Part shown: positions 16,190 through 25,605 of the stretch, one piece after another
Numbering within the stretch: position 1 is the first letter of the stretch
How the letters are laid out: each line of letters begins with the position of its first letter
Translations under genes and position numbers: made by a program
Origin: an uncultured Bizionia sp.
GTDB lineage: Bacteria > Bacteroidota > Bacteroidia > Flavobacteriales > Flavobacteriaceae
Assembly: GCA_947496215.1 (NCBI GenBank)
Contig: CANMCF010000002.1
Coordinates: 186,001-250,000, forward strand
Length of the DNA: 64,000 bases
Direction: 5' to 3'
Notes under the pieces: generated by a model
Database searches by the model: none
What the model was told of the DNA's origin: nothing
Seen by the model: the letters and a program-made list of their open reading frames with translations, nothing else

Positions 16190-19100
16190 ATGAGATTCAA
16201 AAGATTCATTATTTTAAGTGTTGCAATATTTTTGACCAAGGCTTGTGCAACCTATGAACCACAGTATAAAGATGGTAATGTAAGTGGATCTTCCACAGCA
16301 AATAAAGAGATTGAGCATTCTTTCTATTTAATAGGAGATGCAGGGAATTCCCCGATAGATTCAGAATCCAATGCGTTGAAGGCTTTTAAAACAGCATTGA
16401 AAAGTGCAAAGAAAAACAGTACTGCCCTTTTTTTGGGGGACAACATCTATCCTAACGGATTTGTGGGCAAGGAACATGAGGATAGGGCTTTCTCTGAGCA
16501 TCAGTTAAAGATACAAACAGAAGCAGTAAAAGACTTTAAGGGAAATACCATATTCATTCCAGGGAATCATGATTGGTATTCTGGGTTGAAAGGGTTGAAA
16601 CGTCAAGAAAAATATATTGAAGATGCGTTGGGGGAAAATACTTTTCTACCAGAAAATGGTTGTCCGATAAAAAAGGTCAATGTCAGTGACAATGTTGTGA
16701 TGATTATCATAGATACACATTGGTATTTGACGAATTGGGATAAGCATCCAACAATAAACGACGATTGCGAGATTAGAACGAGAACTCAATTTTTCGACGA
16801 ATTTGAAGGACTGGTAAAAAAGGCGAGAGGGAAGACGACATTGATTGCAATGCACCACCCCATATATACAAATGGGCCTCACGGAGGACAGTATTCGGTG
16901 AAACAACACATGGGGCCATTGCCAATTTTGGGGACGGTTAAGAATATATTGAGAAGAACAAGTGGAGTTACGGATACAGATGTGTCGAACAAGCGATATA
17001 ACGAAATGAAAAAACGTATTGTAACCTTGTCCCAAGAGAATAGCAAAGTGGTTTTCGTATCTGGACATGAGCATAGTTTACAATATATCGTTCAAGATAA
17101 TCTACCACAAATTGTAAGTGGATCCGGATCCAAGACAAATCCGACCAAAAACGTTGGAGGAGGGCAATTTTCATATGGGGCAGAAGGATACGCAAGATTG
17201 GATGTGTACAAAGATGGATCTTCTAGCGTACGTTTTTATACAGCAGAGGAGAATGATGTCGTATTTGATGTCGATGTATTTGCAAAGGATAAAAAAGAAA
17301 ATATGAAAACCTATGAACCGGATTTTTCAAATACTAAAACGGCATCGGTGTATACTACGGAAGAAACGGATAAAGGAGGGGTGTATAAAACCCTTTGGGG
17401 GAAACGTTATCGTGAAGACTTCAGTACGCCAGTTACTGTTCCAACGGTTGACTTGGATACACTTTTTGGAGGATTGACACCAGCTCGAAAAGGAGGTGGT
17501 CATCAATCAAAGTCATTGAGATTGAAAGACAAGGATGGTAGAGAGTACGTAATGCGAGCGATACGTAAGAATGCTCTACAATATCTACAAGCCGTAGCAT
17601 TCAAGGATCAATACATAGAAGGGCAATTTGATGGGACATATACAGAAGGATTGTTGCTGGATGTCTTTACAGGATCTCATCCCTACGCTCCGTTTACAAT
17701 AGGGGTATTATCGGATGCAGTGGGTGTTTTTCATACTAACCCAGTGTTATATTATGTTCCTAAACAAAATGCATTATCCCATTTTAACGATGAGTATGGA
17801 GATGAGTTGTACATGATTGAGGAACGTGCTGCATCTGGTCACGGAAATGCCAAGAGCTTTGGTTTTTCAGACACTGTGATAAGTACAGACGATCTATTGA
17901 AGAAATTGAGAAAGAATGCAAATCATTATTTGGATGAAGAAGCCTATATCCGAGCACGTTTGTTCGATATGCTAATTGGAGATTGGGACAGGCATGAAGA
18001 CCAATGGCGTTGGGCAACGTTCAAGGAAGACGGGAAAACGATCTATAGGCCGATACCTAGAGATCGAGATCAAGCATTTTCCATTATGGCGGACGGTACG
18101 TTGTTGGGCATAGCTACAAACATAGTACCTGCTCTACGTTTGATGCGCAGTTATAGTGAAGATCTTAAAAGCCCAAAATGGTTCAATTTGGAACCTTACC
18201 CTTTGGATATGGCTTTGATAAATGAGTCTGACAGAACAGTATGGAATGCACAAGTAGAGCATATAACAAGCAATTTAACGGATGAGGTGATAGATCAAGC
18301 TTTCAAGTCTTTTCCATCAGAAGTCAATGCTGAAACCATTCAGGGGATCAAACGAAAACTAATGGGGAGACGAGAAAATCTCCAAAAGATATCGGACGAT
18401 TATTATGATCATATCAACAAATATGCTGTAATAACAGGTACTGACAAGGACGATTGGTTTGAAATAATGAGATTGGCAAACGGTCAAACGAAGATTGTTG
18501 CCTACCGAATCAAGAAAGGAGAGAAAGCAGATGTTTTTCACACGAGGACATATTCTTGTTCGGATACCAAGGAAATATGGATTTACGGATTGGATGATGA
18601 GGATGTCTTTGCTGTTTCAGGAGAAGGAGACAAGTTAATTCCCTTGCGATTGATAGGAGGGCAAAACAAAGACACCTACACCATAGAAAATGGCAAGAAA
18701 GTTAAGGTGTATGATTACAAGTCGAAGAAAAATGAATTCACAACAGGTGAAGGGACTTTAAAACTAACCGATGATTACGAAACGAATACCTATGACTATA
18801 AAAAACTGAAGAATAGTTCCAATCAGTTCATTCCATCGATAGGATCGAACCCAGACGATGGATTCAAAATAGGGTTTGTCGATACGTTTTCCACTTTCGG
18901 TTTCGAGCGTAACCCATTTACGCAACAACATGTGTTTTCTGCAGCCTACTATTTTGCAACGAGCGGATTTGATTTCAGCTACAAAGGGGAATTTGCCAAT
19001 GTCATTGGAAAGTGGAATCTAGGTTTGGAAGCTACTTTCACAAGTCCAAACTACAGTGAGAATTTCTTTGGCTTCGGAAATGAAACATTGAATCCCAACA

Positions 19101-19864
19101 GTGAGGATGAAGACAATTTCGATTTGGATTACAATAGGGTGAAATTGCAAACGATTGGTTTTTCCCCATCCTTGATTTTCAAAGGGGATTTGGGCTCTAA
19201 AATCAAGATAGGATTGTCGTACGAAGATATTGAGGTCGAAGAAACTCAAGATCGTTTTATAGATGGGTTTTATACAATAAATGAGGATGGCAACAAAAAC
19301 TCCTTTGCCGGAGTTGAAGCTAGCTATAGTTTTGAAAACAAAGACAACAAGGCTTTCCCGACATTGGGAATGGAAACTGGTTTGCAGGTCGGTTACAAAA
19401 CAAATTTAGACGATTCCAAAGGCTTTGCCTATGTTATGCCGTCTTTGGGTTTCGATTATAAATTGGTGTCAAGTGGACAATTGGTATTGGCGACAAAGGC
19501 AAGTGCGCATTTTAACTTTGGAGACGATTTCGAATTTTACCAAGGTGCAAACTTGGGAGCAAACAATGGATTGAGAGGATACCGAAACCAACGATTTACA
19601 GGGAAAAGTGCTTTTGTGCAAAGTACCGATTTACGTTTGAACCTGCGCAAGGTGAAAACTGGGATCTTACCATTGAACATTGGAATTTATGGAGGTGTGG
19701 ATTATGGACGTGTTTGGGTGGAAGATGATAATTCCAAGAAATGGAACAACTCCATTGGAGGAGGTTTGTTCTTCAATGGAGCAGGGATGCTTGTTGGCAA
19801 CTTATCGGCATTTAACAGTGATGATGGGTTGCGTTTGGCCTTTAAATTGGGCTTTGGGTTCTAG
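16190..19864 (+). CDS. Metallophosphatase fused to a BamA-like outer-membrane beta-barrel
   Basis: A 1224-residue protein with an N-terminal signal peptide (FIILSVAIFLTKAC, a possible though imperfect lipobox). Residues about 45-380 form a calcineurin-type metallophosphatase: LIGDAGNSP, FLGDNIYPNG, IPGNHDWYSG, AMHHPIYTNGPHG and VSGHEHSLQYI give the full binuclear metal site. A middle region follows that contains GDWDRHEDQWRW. The C-terminal ~350 residues are rich in amphipathic strands and end with NGLRGYRNQRFTGKSAFVQSTDLRLNL and a terminal GFGF, typical of Omp85/BamA-type barrels. It is thus probably an outer-membrane protein displaying a phosphoesterase. This architecture recurs in Flavobacteria; the substrate is unknown. 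Confidence 0.85.
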   Translation: MRFKRFIILSVAIFLTKACATYEPQYKDGNVSGSSTANKEIEHSFYLIGDAGNSPIDSESNALKAFKTALKSAKKNSTALFLGDNIYPNGFVGKEHEDRAFSEHQLKIQTEAVKDFKGNTIFIPGNHDWYSGLKGLKRQEKYIEDALGENTFLPENGCPIKKVNVSDNVVMIIIDTHWYLTNWDKHPTINDDCEIRTRTQFFDEFEGLVKKARGKTTLIAMHHPIYTNGPHGGQYSVKQHMGPLPILGTVKNILRRTSGVTDTDVSNKRYNEMKKRIVTLSQENSKVVFVSGHEHSLQYIVQDNLPQIVSGSGSKTNPTKNVGGGQFSYGAEGYARLDVYKDGSSSVRFYTAEENDVVFDVDVFAKDKKENMKTYEPDFSNTKTASVYTTEETDKGGVYKTLWGKRYREDFSTPVTVPTVDLDTLFGGLTPARKGGGHQSKSLRLKDKDGREYVMRAIRKNALQYLQAVAFKDQYIEGQFDGTYTEGLLLDVFTGSHPYAPFTIGVLSDAVGVFHTNPVLYYVPKQNALSHFNDEYGDELYMIEERAASGHGNAKSFGFSDTVISTDDLLKKLRKNANHYLDEEAYIRARLFDMLIGDWDRHEDQWRWATFKEDGKTIYRPIPRDRDQAFSIMADGTLLGIATNIVPALRLMRSYSEDLKSPKWFNLEPYPLDMALINESDRTVWNAQVEHITSNLTDEVIDQAFKSFPSEVNAETIQGIKRKLMGRRENLQKISDDYYDHINKYAVITGTDKDDWFEIMRLANGQTKIVAYRIKKGEKADVFHTRTYSCSDTKEIWIYGLDDEDVFAVSGEGDKLIPLRLIGGQNKDTYTIENGKKVKVYDYKSKKNEFTTGEGTLKLTDDYETNTYDYKKLKNSSNQFIPSIGSNPDDGFKIGFVDTFSTFGFERNPFTQQHVFSAAYYFATSGFDFSYKGEFANVIGKWNLGLEATFTSPNYSENFFGFGNETLNPNSEDEDNFDLDYNRVKLQTIGFSPSLIFKGDLGSKIKIGLSYEDIEVEETQDRFIDGFYTINEDGNKNSFAGVEASYSFENKDNKAFPTLGMETGLQVGYKTNLDDSKGFAYVMPSLGFDYKLVSSGQLVLATKASAHFNFGDDFEFYQGANLGANNGLRGYRNQRFTGKSAFVQSTDLRLNLRKVKTGILPLNIGIYGGVDYGRVWVEDDNSKKWNNSIGGGLFFNGAGMLVGNLSAFNSDDGLRLAFKLGFGF

Positions 19865-19886
19865 TGGCCTTGAAAATAGACATCAA

Positions 19887-19927
19887 AAACACAAAAGCCA
19901 TACTGTATTAGTATGGCTTTTGTGTTT
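19887..19927 (+). terminator. Strong bidirectional-looking intrinsic terminator
   Basis: An 18-base perfect stem (19887-19904 with 19910-19927) closes a GTATT loop, with AAAACACAAAAGCC on the left and GGCTTTTGTG on the right. It lies directly after the metallophosphatase-barrel gene. Confidence 0.88.
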
Positions 19928-20038
19928 GTCGTTGCAAGTTAAGGAGAAGGAGTCACCATGCTTCCAAAGGAACTTTAAGTTTTATCACAAGGTCTTTATT
20001 GTCAATAGAAGTCATTTTTGTCTTATAAATAAAACTTC

Positions 20039-20060
20039 GTATACTTTTTGTATACCTTTG
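20039..20060 (+). promoter_or_regulatory. GTATAC inverted repeat overlapping a TACCTTTG box
   Basis: GTATAC occurs twice, separated by five T, as a perfect inverted repeat at 20039-20055, immediately joined to TACCTTTG (20053-20060), a TAnnTTTG-type -7 box. A second box, TATATTTG, is at 20111-20118, about 83 bases before the protease ATG. The palindrome could be a regulator binding site; no regulator can be named. The whole 19865-20200 spacer otherwise holds only the terminator. Confidence 0.35.
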
Positions 20061-20200
20061 ATTTTGTAGATGTTTCAGTGGTTTTGTTATAAGCGTTTGT
20101 ACGATTATGTTATATTTGAATATGAGAAAGATTGAAATTATTGTAAAATAATGGATATTATAAATTCTTTTTATCAACTAATCCTTAAAACTCCCTTATT

Positions 20201-22213
20201 ATGAAAAAAACATTACTTTTTCTATCCATTGTCTTTGTTGTGCACGGGATATATGCACAAGAGCATTGTGGACAAGACTCATATCAACAAAAAATCTATG
20301 ATGAAGATCCAACATTGAGACCAGAGAATAATTTGGCCTATCAAGAATTGGAAGAATTTACAAGGGCATTCATATCCGATGATGCCAATTTCGAATCCAG
20401 AGACATTGGGGATCTAACGATCGGAACGGATTATATCATTCCTGTAGTCGTACATGTAATACACAACAATGGACCTGAAAACATTTCAGATCAAGCTGTG
20501 GAAAGATCCATAGAGATGCTTAATACGTTTTATGCTGGCAAATCTGCTTTTGATGGTAACATCGATTCCGATTTTTTATCGGTCAGGGGAGGATTTACAA
20601 ACAAGAAGTTAAAGTTCGTCTTGGCGAAATTTGACCCTAGCGGCAATCCGACCAATGGAATAGATAGACAGGTAGACCCTGTCTATACCTTGAAGGGTGA
20701 TGACAATGCCATGAGACAAACATATCACTGGCCTAGGGCAAACTATTTCAACATCTATGTGGTAAGACAAGCTGTGGATGGTAGTGGAACTTCCGGGTTT
20801 GCCACTTTCCCACCAGATGTTAGTTCACCATCAAATGCATACAAGGATGGACACGTCATGTCTGCTTGGGCATATGGAGAACACGATCAGATGTGGCAGA
20901 CTTGGTATCACAATCTCGCACATGAAGTTGGGCATTGGTTAAATGTATATCACATATGGGCAAACGCAGGAGGCAATGGCAACAATGTATATTGCAATCA
21001 GGATGATTCCGTTTCCGATACACCCAATACAAAGGGCAATGGCTTACAAGATCTAGACAACTTCCCAGGAGTGGGATCGGTTTCAAATTGTGGAAGCAAA
21101 GACAATTACACCAATATGATGGATTATACATCGGCTACATATGCAATGTTTACCAATGGACAAAAAGCAAGAATGGAGGCAGCATTGAACTCTAGTGTCT
21201 CGGATAGAAACAACTTGTGGTCGGTAAATAATGTGTTGACGACATTGTATGGCTGCACAACTGGATTGGATAGTGACAATGATAGCATACCTGATGCTTG
21301 TGATGATTGTCCGAATGACATAAACAACGATAGTGATGGAGATGGAGTTTGCGATAGCGCAGACATGTGCAATGGCTATCCGGACGTTAACCTGGATGCG
21401 AATCCTGCTGCGATGGATTCTTGTGATGCGCTTTTGCCTATCAAGGATTTTAATTCGGAAACGATTTTGACCTACGATCCTGCCCAAGACAAAGGGGTTT
21501 CAGATGTCTATGACAATGGAGCAACATTGCATCTATCCGTAAATGCATGGAAATCCATTGCATTGAATTATACCATTACAGCAAATACGGTGTTGGAGTT
21601 CGATTTCAAGAGTACCATAGAAGGTGAGGTACATTACATAGGAATAGATGATGACTTGGCATTGGATCCAACTTTGGCATTCAAGCTGTTTGGAACACAG
21701 AATGTTACTGCATCCGGGATTTTTAATTTGGATTATGAAACGTATACGGATGGAGACCTTTACACATACAAGCATTATTCCATTCCCATTGGGACATTTT
21801 ATACGGGCAATGCTCCCTACTTGTTCTTTGCAGCAGATAACGACAGTTTCAACGAGACGTGGAATGGTGGAAACAATTATCCTGGAGGAGGAAGTTACAA
21901 TGATGGAACTTCATTTTTTAGAAATGTGAAAATCTATGAAAGCAATACATTGTCCACTTCTGAAGTAGGTGATCTGCCATCGGTAGTTTCCCTATATCCA
22001 AATCCTGTGGAGGATGTGTTTACAATTGTTGCCAAGAAAGGGCAATTGTCGAAACTGACGATATACGACATCAACGGAAGGTTCATAAAAACCATCGAGA
22101 TCCCAGGAAAGGAATCGGAAACCATTAATGTAGAAACGCTTTCTTCTGGAGTTTACTTCTCCTTGATAGAAACCAACCTGACCACAACGGTCAAGAAATT
22201 GATCAAATTATAG
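20201..22213 (+). CDS. Secreted M43-type zinc metalloprotease with T9SS sorting domain
   Basis: A 670-residue secreted protein: signal peptide (MKKTLLFLSIVFVVHGIYAQ), a pappalysin-like M43 metzincin domain with the zinc motif HEVGHWLNVYH at about 239-249 and the Met-turn region NYTNMMDYTSATYAMF. Next come calcium-binding DxDxDxxxD repeats (LDSDNDSIPDACDDCPND, NNDSDGDGVCDSADMC) at about 360-395, and a C-terminal Por-type sorting domain (SLYPNPVEDVF, LTIYDINGRF, SGVYFSLIE, VKKLIKL) recognised by the type IX secretion system. It is expected outside the cell or on its surface. A second member of this type is at 49450. Confidence 0.92.
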   Translation: MKKTLLFLSIVFVVHGIYAQEHCGQDSYQQKIYDEDPTLRPENNLAYQELEEFTRAFISDDANFESRDIGDLTIGTDYIIPVVVHVIHNNGPENISDQAVERSIEMLNTFYAGKSAFDGNIDSDFLSVRGGFTNKKLKFVLAKFDPSGNPTNGIDRQVDPVYTLKGDDNAMRQTYHWPRANYFNIYVVRQAVDGSGTSGFATFPPDVSSPSNAYKDGHVMSAWAYGEHDQMWQTWYHNLAHEVGHWLNVYHIWANAGGNGNNVYCNQDDSVSDTPNTKGNGLQDLDNFPGVGSVSNCGSKDNYTNMMDYTSATYAMFTNGQKARMEAALNSSVSDRNNLWSVNNVLTTLYGCTTGLDSDNDSIPDACDDCPNDINNDSDGDGVCDSADMCNGYPDVNLDANPAAMDSCDALLPIKDFNSETILTYDPAQDKGVSDVYDNGATLHLSVNAWKSIALNYTITANTVLEFDFKSTIEGEVHYIGIDDDLALDPTLAFKLFGTQNVTASGIFNLDYETYTDGDLYTYKHYSIPIGTFYTGNAPYLFFAADNDSFNETWNGGNNYPGGGSYNDGTSFFRNVKIYESNTLSTSEVGDLPSVVSLYPNPVEDVFTIVAKKGQLSKLTIYDINGRFIKTIEIPGKESETINVETLSSGVYFSLIETNLTTTVKKLIKL

Positions 22214-22244
22214 AAGAGACGTATAGACTCAAAAAAAAGTTTAT

Positions 22245-22284
22245 GAAAAAGCCAATGGAATTGTTTGGGTTTCATTGGTTTTTC
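22245..22284 (+). terminator. Terminator-like hairpin between convergent genes
   Basis: AAAAAGCCAATGGAA and TTTCATTGGTTTTT pair with one bulged G and a G-T pair around a short loop, followed by T residues. It lies between the protease and the leftward lipoprotein gene and could serve both. Confidence 0.6.
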
Positions 22285-22308
22285 TATGAATGTTAAGCGA
22301 ACAGGTTT

Positions 22309-23127
22309 TTATTTTTTCAATGAAAACTCATAGGTGTTACCACCTTCCGTATTGTCATATTCATCGGTAATGAGGACGGTATTGCCAGTTTTGAAGCAAA
22401 TACCTTCCTTTTGGGAAGTGTGTTCGAAAGGTAATGCTTCAACAGAACCTTCAAAAAAATTATCGCCATCAAAGTTTGTAAGTTTCCATAGTTTGTCGTG
22501 ATTCAACAAAATAATGGTCTTGCCATCTGGACTGATGTCTGCTGCTGTCACCCTGTTCTTTTTGCCTTCTAAATTGAATTCGGTAACAAATTGTGCCAAA
22601 TGATTGCCCATTATGTTTGGGACGGAAACAACAATTGCCTTTTTATCATTTTTACTGAAAACATAAAAGGTGTCATTAAATAAAAAGAAGGCTTCAAAAT
22701 CTTTGGGTTTGATGGTGTCAGGAAGCTTGAAGGTAATGATTTCTGCATTCACTCTGTCTTCAAGAGAAGCAACGTTGTTAACCTTGTAGATGGTAAATGT
22801 CTCACGTTTTTTGGAATTGTTTCCAAAATCGCCAATGTAAAGATTGCCATTGCCATCACTAGTTAAATCCTCCCAATCCATATTCGTGCTATTTCCAATG
22901 ACTATGTTTTTTGCGATGCCTCCTTTGGAGTCCAATCCGTAAAGGTTGTTCTTGTTTCCAGAATCCTCAATGACCCAAATCAAATCGGAATTAGTTATGG
23001 TTTCAACGGCAGAAACCTCTTTAAGATCACTGGAAATGTCGGCAACGACTTTTAAACGACCTGTATTGCAAGACAAGACCATAAGTGACAAGAAGAGTAG
23101 GCAAGAAAAACAGCGATGCATAATCAA
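22309..23127 (-). CDS. Propeller-like lipoprotein of unknown function
   Basis: A 272-residue protein with a lipoprotein signal peptide (LLFLSLMVLSC). The rest is a repetitive strand pattern (DLIWVIEDSGNKNNLYGLDSKG, GNGNLYIGDFGNNSKKRETFTIYKV, DTFYVFSKNDKKA, TAADISPDGKTIILLNHDKLWKL), which suggests a beta-propeller of SdiA-regulated/NHL type. There are no catalytic residues to name. The start may be at the first ATG (23127) or the one two codons later. It is expressed convergently to the protease. Confidence 0.75.
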   Translation of the reverse strand: MIMHRCFSCLLFLSLMVLSCNTGRLKVVADISSDLKEVSAVETITNSDLIWVIEDSGNKNNLYGLDSKGGIAKNIVIGNSTNMDWEDLTSDGNGNLYIGDFGNNSKKRETFTIYKVNNVASLEDRVNAEIITFKLPDTIKPKDFEAFFLFNDTFYVFSKNDKKAIVVSVPNIMGNHLAQFVTEFNLEGKKNRVTAADISPDGKTIILLNHDKLWKLTNFDGDNFFEGSVEALPFEHTSQKEGICFKTGNTVLITDEYDNTEGGNTYEFSLKK

Positions 23128-23341
23128 AAAGAATTTAAAATAAATGTTTGATGTAATCTAAAGTGCCTCTGATGAAAAAATGATGTCAAAGACAAATACA
23201 TTCACCATTCTAATTACATTAATTAATGCTAAATTTACGACGATATTTTTCAGTATGAAAATCCAATGTGGTAATGGAATGAAAACATTGAATGAAACAA
23301 TATGAGGTAGATGGTATGAATACCGATTTCCCAGATAGAAT

Positions 23342-24559
23342 ATGATAGAAAAAGACATAGTAATAGTAGGAGGAGGAGCCGCAGGCTTTTTTGCAGCCAT
23401 AAACATAGCAGAACTAAACCCGGAATTGGAAGTAGCCATATTGGAACGAGGGAACGAGGTGTTGACAAAGGTAAAAGTATCAGGAGGAGGACGATGCAAT
23501 GTCACACACGCAGAATTCATTCCACAAGAGCTGGTTAAAAACTACCCTAGAGGAGAAAAGGAGTTGCTTGGGCCATTCCATACCTTTATGACGGGAGATA
23601 CCATCGAGTGGTTTGAAAAAAGAGGTGTGGAATTGAAAATTGAAGAAGATGGTAGGATGTTTCCAACATCCAATACATCTCAGACCATAATAGATTGTTT
23701 TCTATATGAAGCCAAAAAACATGGTGTTTCTGTGCTTAAAAATCAATCTGTAACCACGATATGCAAAGAAGGTGCTCATTGGATGGTAAAAACAAAAACA
23801 GATGAGTTTGCTTGTAATAAATTGGTGATGGCAACAGGAAGCAATCCAAAGATATGGAAGCTTTTGGAGAATGTCGGGCACAAGGTTACTGCGCCAGTAC
23901 CTTCACTGTTTACCTTCAACATAAAGGACGATCGCATTAAAGACATTCCTGGAGTCGTAGCGCAAGATGTGGAAATTGAAGTTATTGGGACAAATCTCTT
24001 TTCTGAAGGACCTTTATTGATTACACATTGGGGAATGAGTGCTCCATCGATTTTGAAACTCTCGGCTTTTGGAGCTCTTGAATTGGCAAAGCGTAATTAT
24101 AAATTTCAAATAAAGATAAACTTCATCAAGGAAACTATTGATAATGTGATATTACGATTAAAAGAATTGAAACAAGAGTCTCCTAAGAAAACAATAGTAA
24201 ACTACGCGCAGTTCAACCTACCAAAGCGGTTATGGGTACAATTGGTTTCTGCCTGCAAGATAGAGGCTGATTCGCGTTGGGCAGATATAAACAAAAACCA
24301 AATGGAAGCATTGGCCAATCAGCTTACGAAGGCAATGTTCTATGTGGACGGGAAAAGCACATTCAAGGAAGAATTTGTAACTGCCGGAGGGATCGATTTG
24401 AAAGAAATCAATTTCAAGACTTACGAAAGTAGGCAACAAGAGAACCTATATTTTGCAGGGGAAGTTATGAATGTGGATGCGGTAACAGGAGGTTTCAATT
24501 TTCAAAATGCCTGGACGGGAGCATACATAGTAGCGCAAAGCATCACGAAGCATTCATGA
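23342..24559 (+). CDS. HI0933-family FAD/NAD(P)-dependent oxidoreductase
   Basis: A 405-residue flavoprotein with an N-terminal dinucleotide-binding motif DIVIVGGGAAGFFAAIN, followed by the diagnostic KVKVSGGGRCNVTHAEF segment of the HI0933/BaiN-like family and a C-terminal FAD contact GEVMNVDAVTGGFNFQNAWTGAYIVAQS. It is cytoplasmic. Members reduce steroid-like or other unsaturated substrates in some gut bacteria, but the role in Flavobacteria is not known. The start ATG is at 23342. It is monocistronic by spacing. Confidence 0.9.
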   Translation: MIEKDIVIVGGGAAGFFAAINIAELNPELEVAILERGNEVLTKVKVSGGGRCNVTHAEFIPQELVKNYPRGEKELLGPFHTFMTGDTIEWFEKRGVELKIEEDGRMFPTSNTSQTIIDCFLYEAKKHGVSVLKNQSVTTICKEGAHWMVKTKTDEFACNKLVMATGSNPKIWKLLENVGHKVTAPVPSLFTFNIKDDRIKDIPGVVAQDVEIEVIGTNLFSEGPLLITHWGMSAPSILKLSAFGALELAKRNYKFQIKINFIKETIDNVILRLKELKQESPKKTIVNYAQFNLPKRLWVQLVSACKIEADSRWADINKNQMEALANQLTKAMFYVDGKSTFKEEFVTAGGIDLKEINFKTYESRQQENLYFAGEVMNVDAVTGGFNFQNAWTGAYIVAQSITKHS

Positions 24560-24566
24560 CGAATAG

Positions 24567-24785
24567 TTGGATGTGCATCGTAATGACTATGTTGATGTTG
24601 TAGGAAATCCTCGATTTGGAATTGGTAGAAACAACAAATTTATAGCAATGCCCAAACGGGAATTTGAAATAATGGATGGTTGTGTCTATTTTTATTCAGC
24701 CCATCTGCTATGGGAAAACCAAATGCATAAACAACTATTTCGAGAAAAAGCTAAAAATGTCGACAACTACCACAAACTACAATAA
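24567..24785 (+). CDS. Doubtful short reading frame after the flavoprotein gene
   Basis: A 72-codon frame opens with TTG at 24567, seven bases after the flavoprotein stop. The translation (DVHRNDYVDVVGNPRFGIGRNNKF, then an aromatic stretch around GCVYFYSAHLLWEN) resembles no family that I know and lacks an ATG start near its 5' end. It may be a remnant or non-coding. Listed only because it fills most of the spacer to the convergent TetR gene. Confidence 0.25.
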   Translation: MDVHRNDYVDVVGNPRFGIGRNNKFIAMPKREFEIMDGCVYFYSAHLLWENQMHKQLFREKAKNVDNYHKLQ

Positions 24786-24806
24786 AATGTTGGAAACGAG
24801 CAAAGA

Positions 24807-25370
24807 TTAATATTCTACATGCTTAACGCTGTCCCAAGTCATTCTCATGGCGTCTTTTATCTGTGCTTCGTCCATTGGCAGCTCATCCTTGAATTTTAAC
24901 CTAGCCACGGAGATCACAGAACCAAAGCACATTTGCATGATAAGTCTCAAGTTTACATTTCTCAATTCTTTTTTAAGGATACCAGAAAGAATAAAATCCC
25001 TTATGTTGGTAAAGTGTACAATGTTCTTAAGGCGAATCTCGGGAGTAATGATTGGAGGGACTCCGACAAATTCGATGAATTTAAAGGCTAGAGGATTCCC
25101 AACAAAATAATTGTATAGGTTCAACCACATTGCTTCACATTGCTTTTTGTAATTGTCTTCTGGCAAATTGGCCATTAAGACAACTCCGAAATCCTGACAT
25201 ATCATAGAGTATATCTCTTCTATGATCTGATTTTTATTGTCAAAATAATGATAGATCGTACCTACGGCGACGTTTGCTTCTTTGGCTACTTGAGACATTG
25301 GGGTGGCGTGAACACCTTGTTCTACTACTAACTCAAGCATTGTCAGTATAATTTTCTGTTTTTTATCCAT
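24807..25370 (-). CDS. TetR/AcrR-family transcriptional regulator
   Basis: A 187-residue regulator starting from the ATG at 25370 (MDKKQKIILTML); ten further in-frame residues upstream to 25400 are less likely. The N-terminal HTH is canonical: QKIILTMLELVVEQGVHATPMSQVAKEANVAVGTIYHYF with DNKNQIIEEIY. The C-terminal helical ligand/dimer domain is unspecific. Its direct target is unknown. It is transcribed away from the mevalonate gene cluster across a 235-base spacer, so either could be controlled by it. Confidence 0.92.
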   Translation of the reverse strand: MDKKQKIILTMLELVVEQGVHATPMSQVAKEANVAVGTIYHYFDNKNQIIEEIYSMICQDFGVVLMANLPEDNYKKQCEAMWLNLYNYFVGNPLAFKFIEFVGVPPIITPEIRLKNIVHFTNIRDFILSGILKKELRNVNLRLIMQMCFGSVISVARLKFKDELPMDEAQIKDAMRMTWDSVKHVEY

Positions 25371-25581
25371 TTTTTTGGCCTTAAGGGCGTAAAATAACAT
25401 TGAGGTTGCGGTTTTAAGGGGGCCTCTTTAAAATGCTATTACGTGTTACATTTACAAACAATCAGTGAAATAGAAACGTTTTGAATATGCCGAAAAACAT
25501 ACAATAATCAGTAAACATCACTAAACCGAATGAATTTCTATTTGGCGCTAAAGTAGTAAATAATTTTATAGAATTAAAAAC

Positions 25582-25589
25582 TATATTTG
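25582..25589 (+). promoter_or_regulatory. Candidate -7 box (TATATTTG) for the mevalonate operon
   Basis: Exact TAnnTTTG match 17 bases before the mevalonate decarboxylase ATG. No convincing -33 element. Confidence 0.5.
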
Positions 25590-25605
25590 TAAAAAATTTT
25601 TTTAA

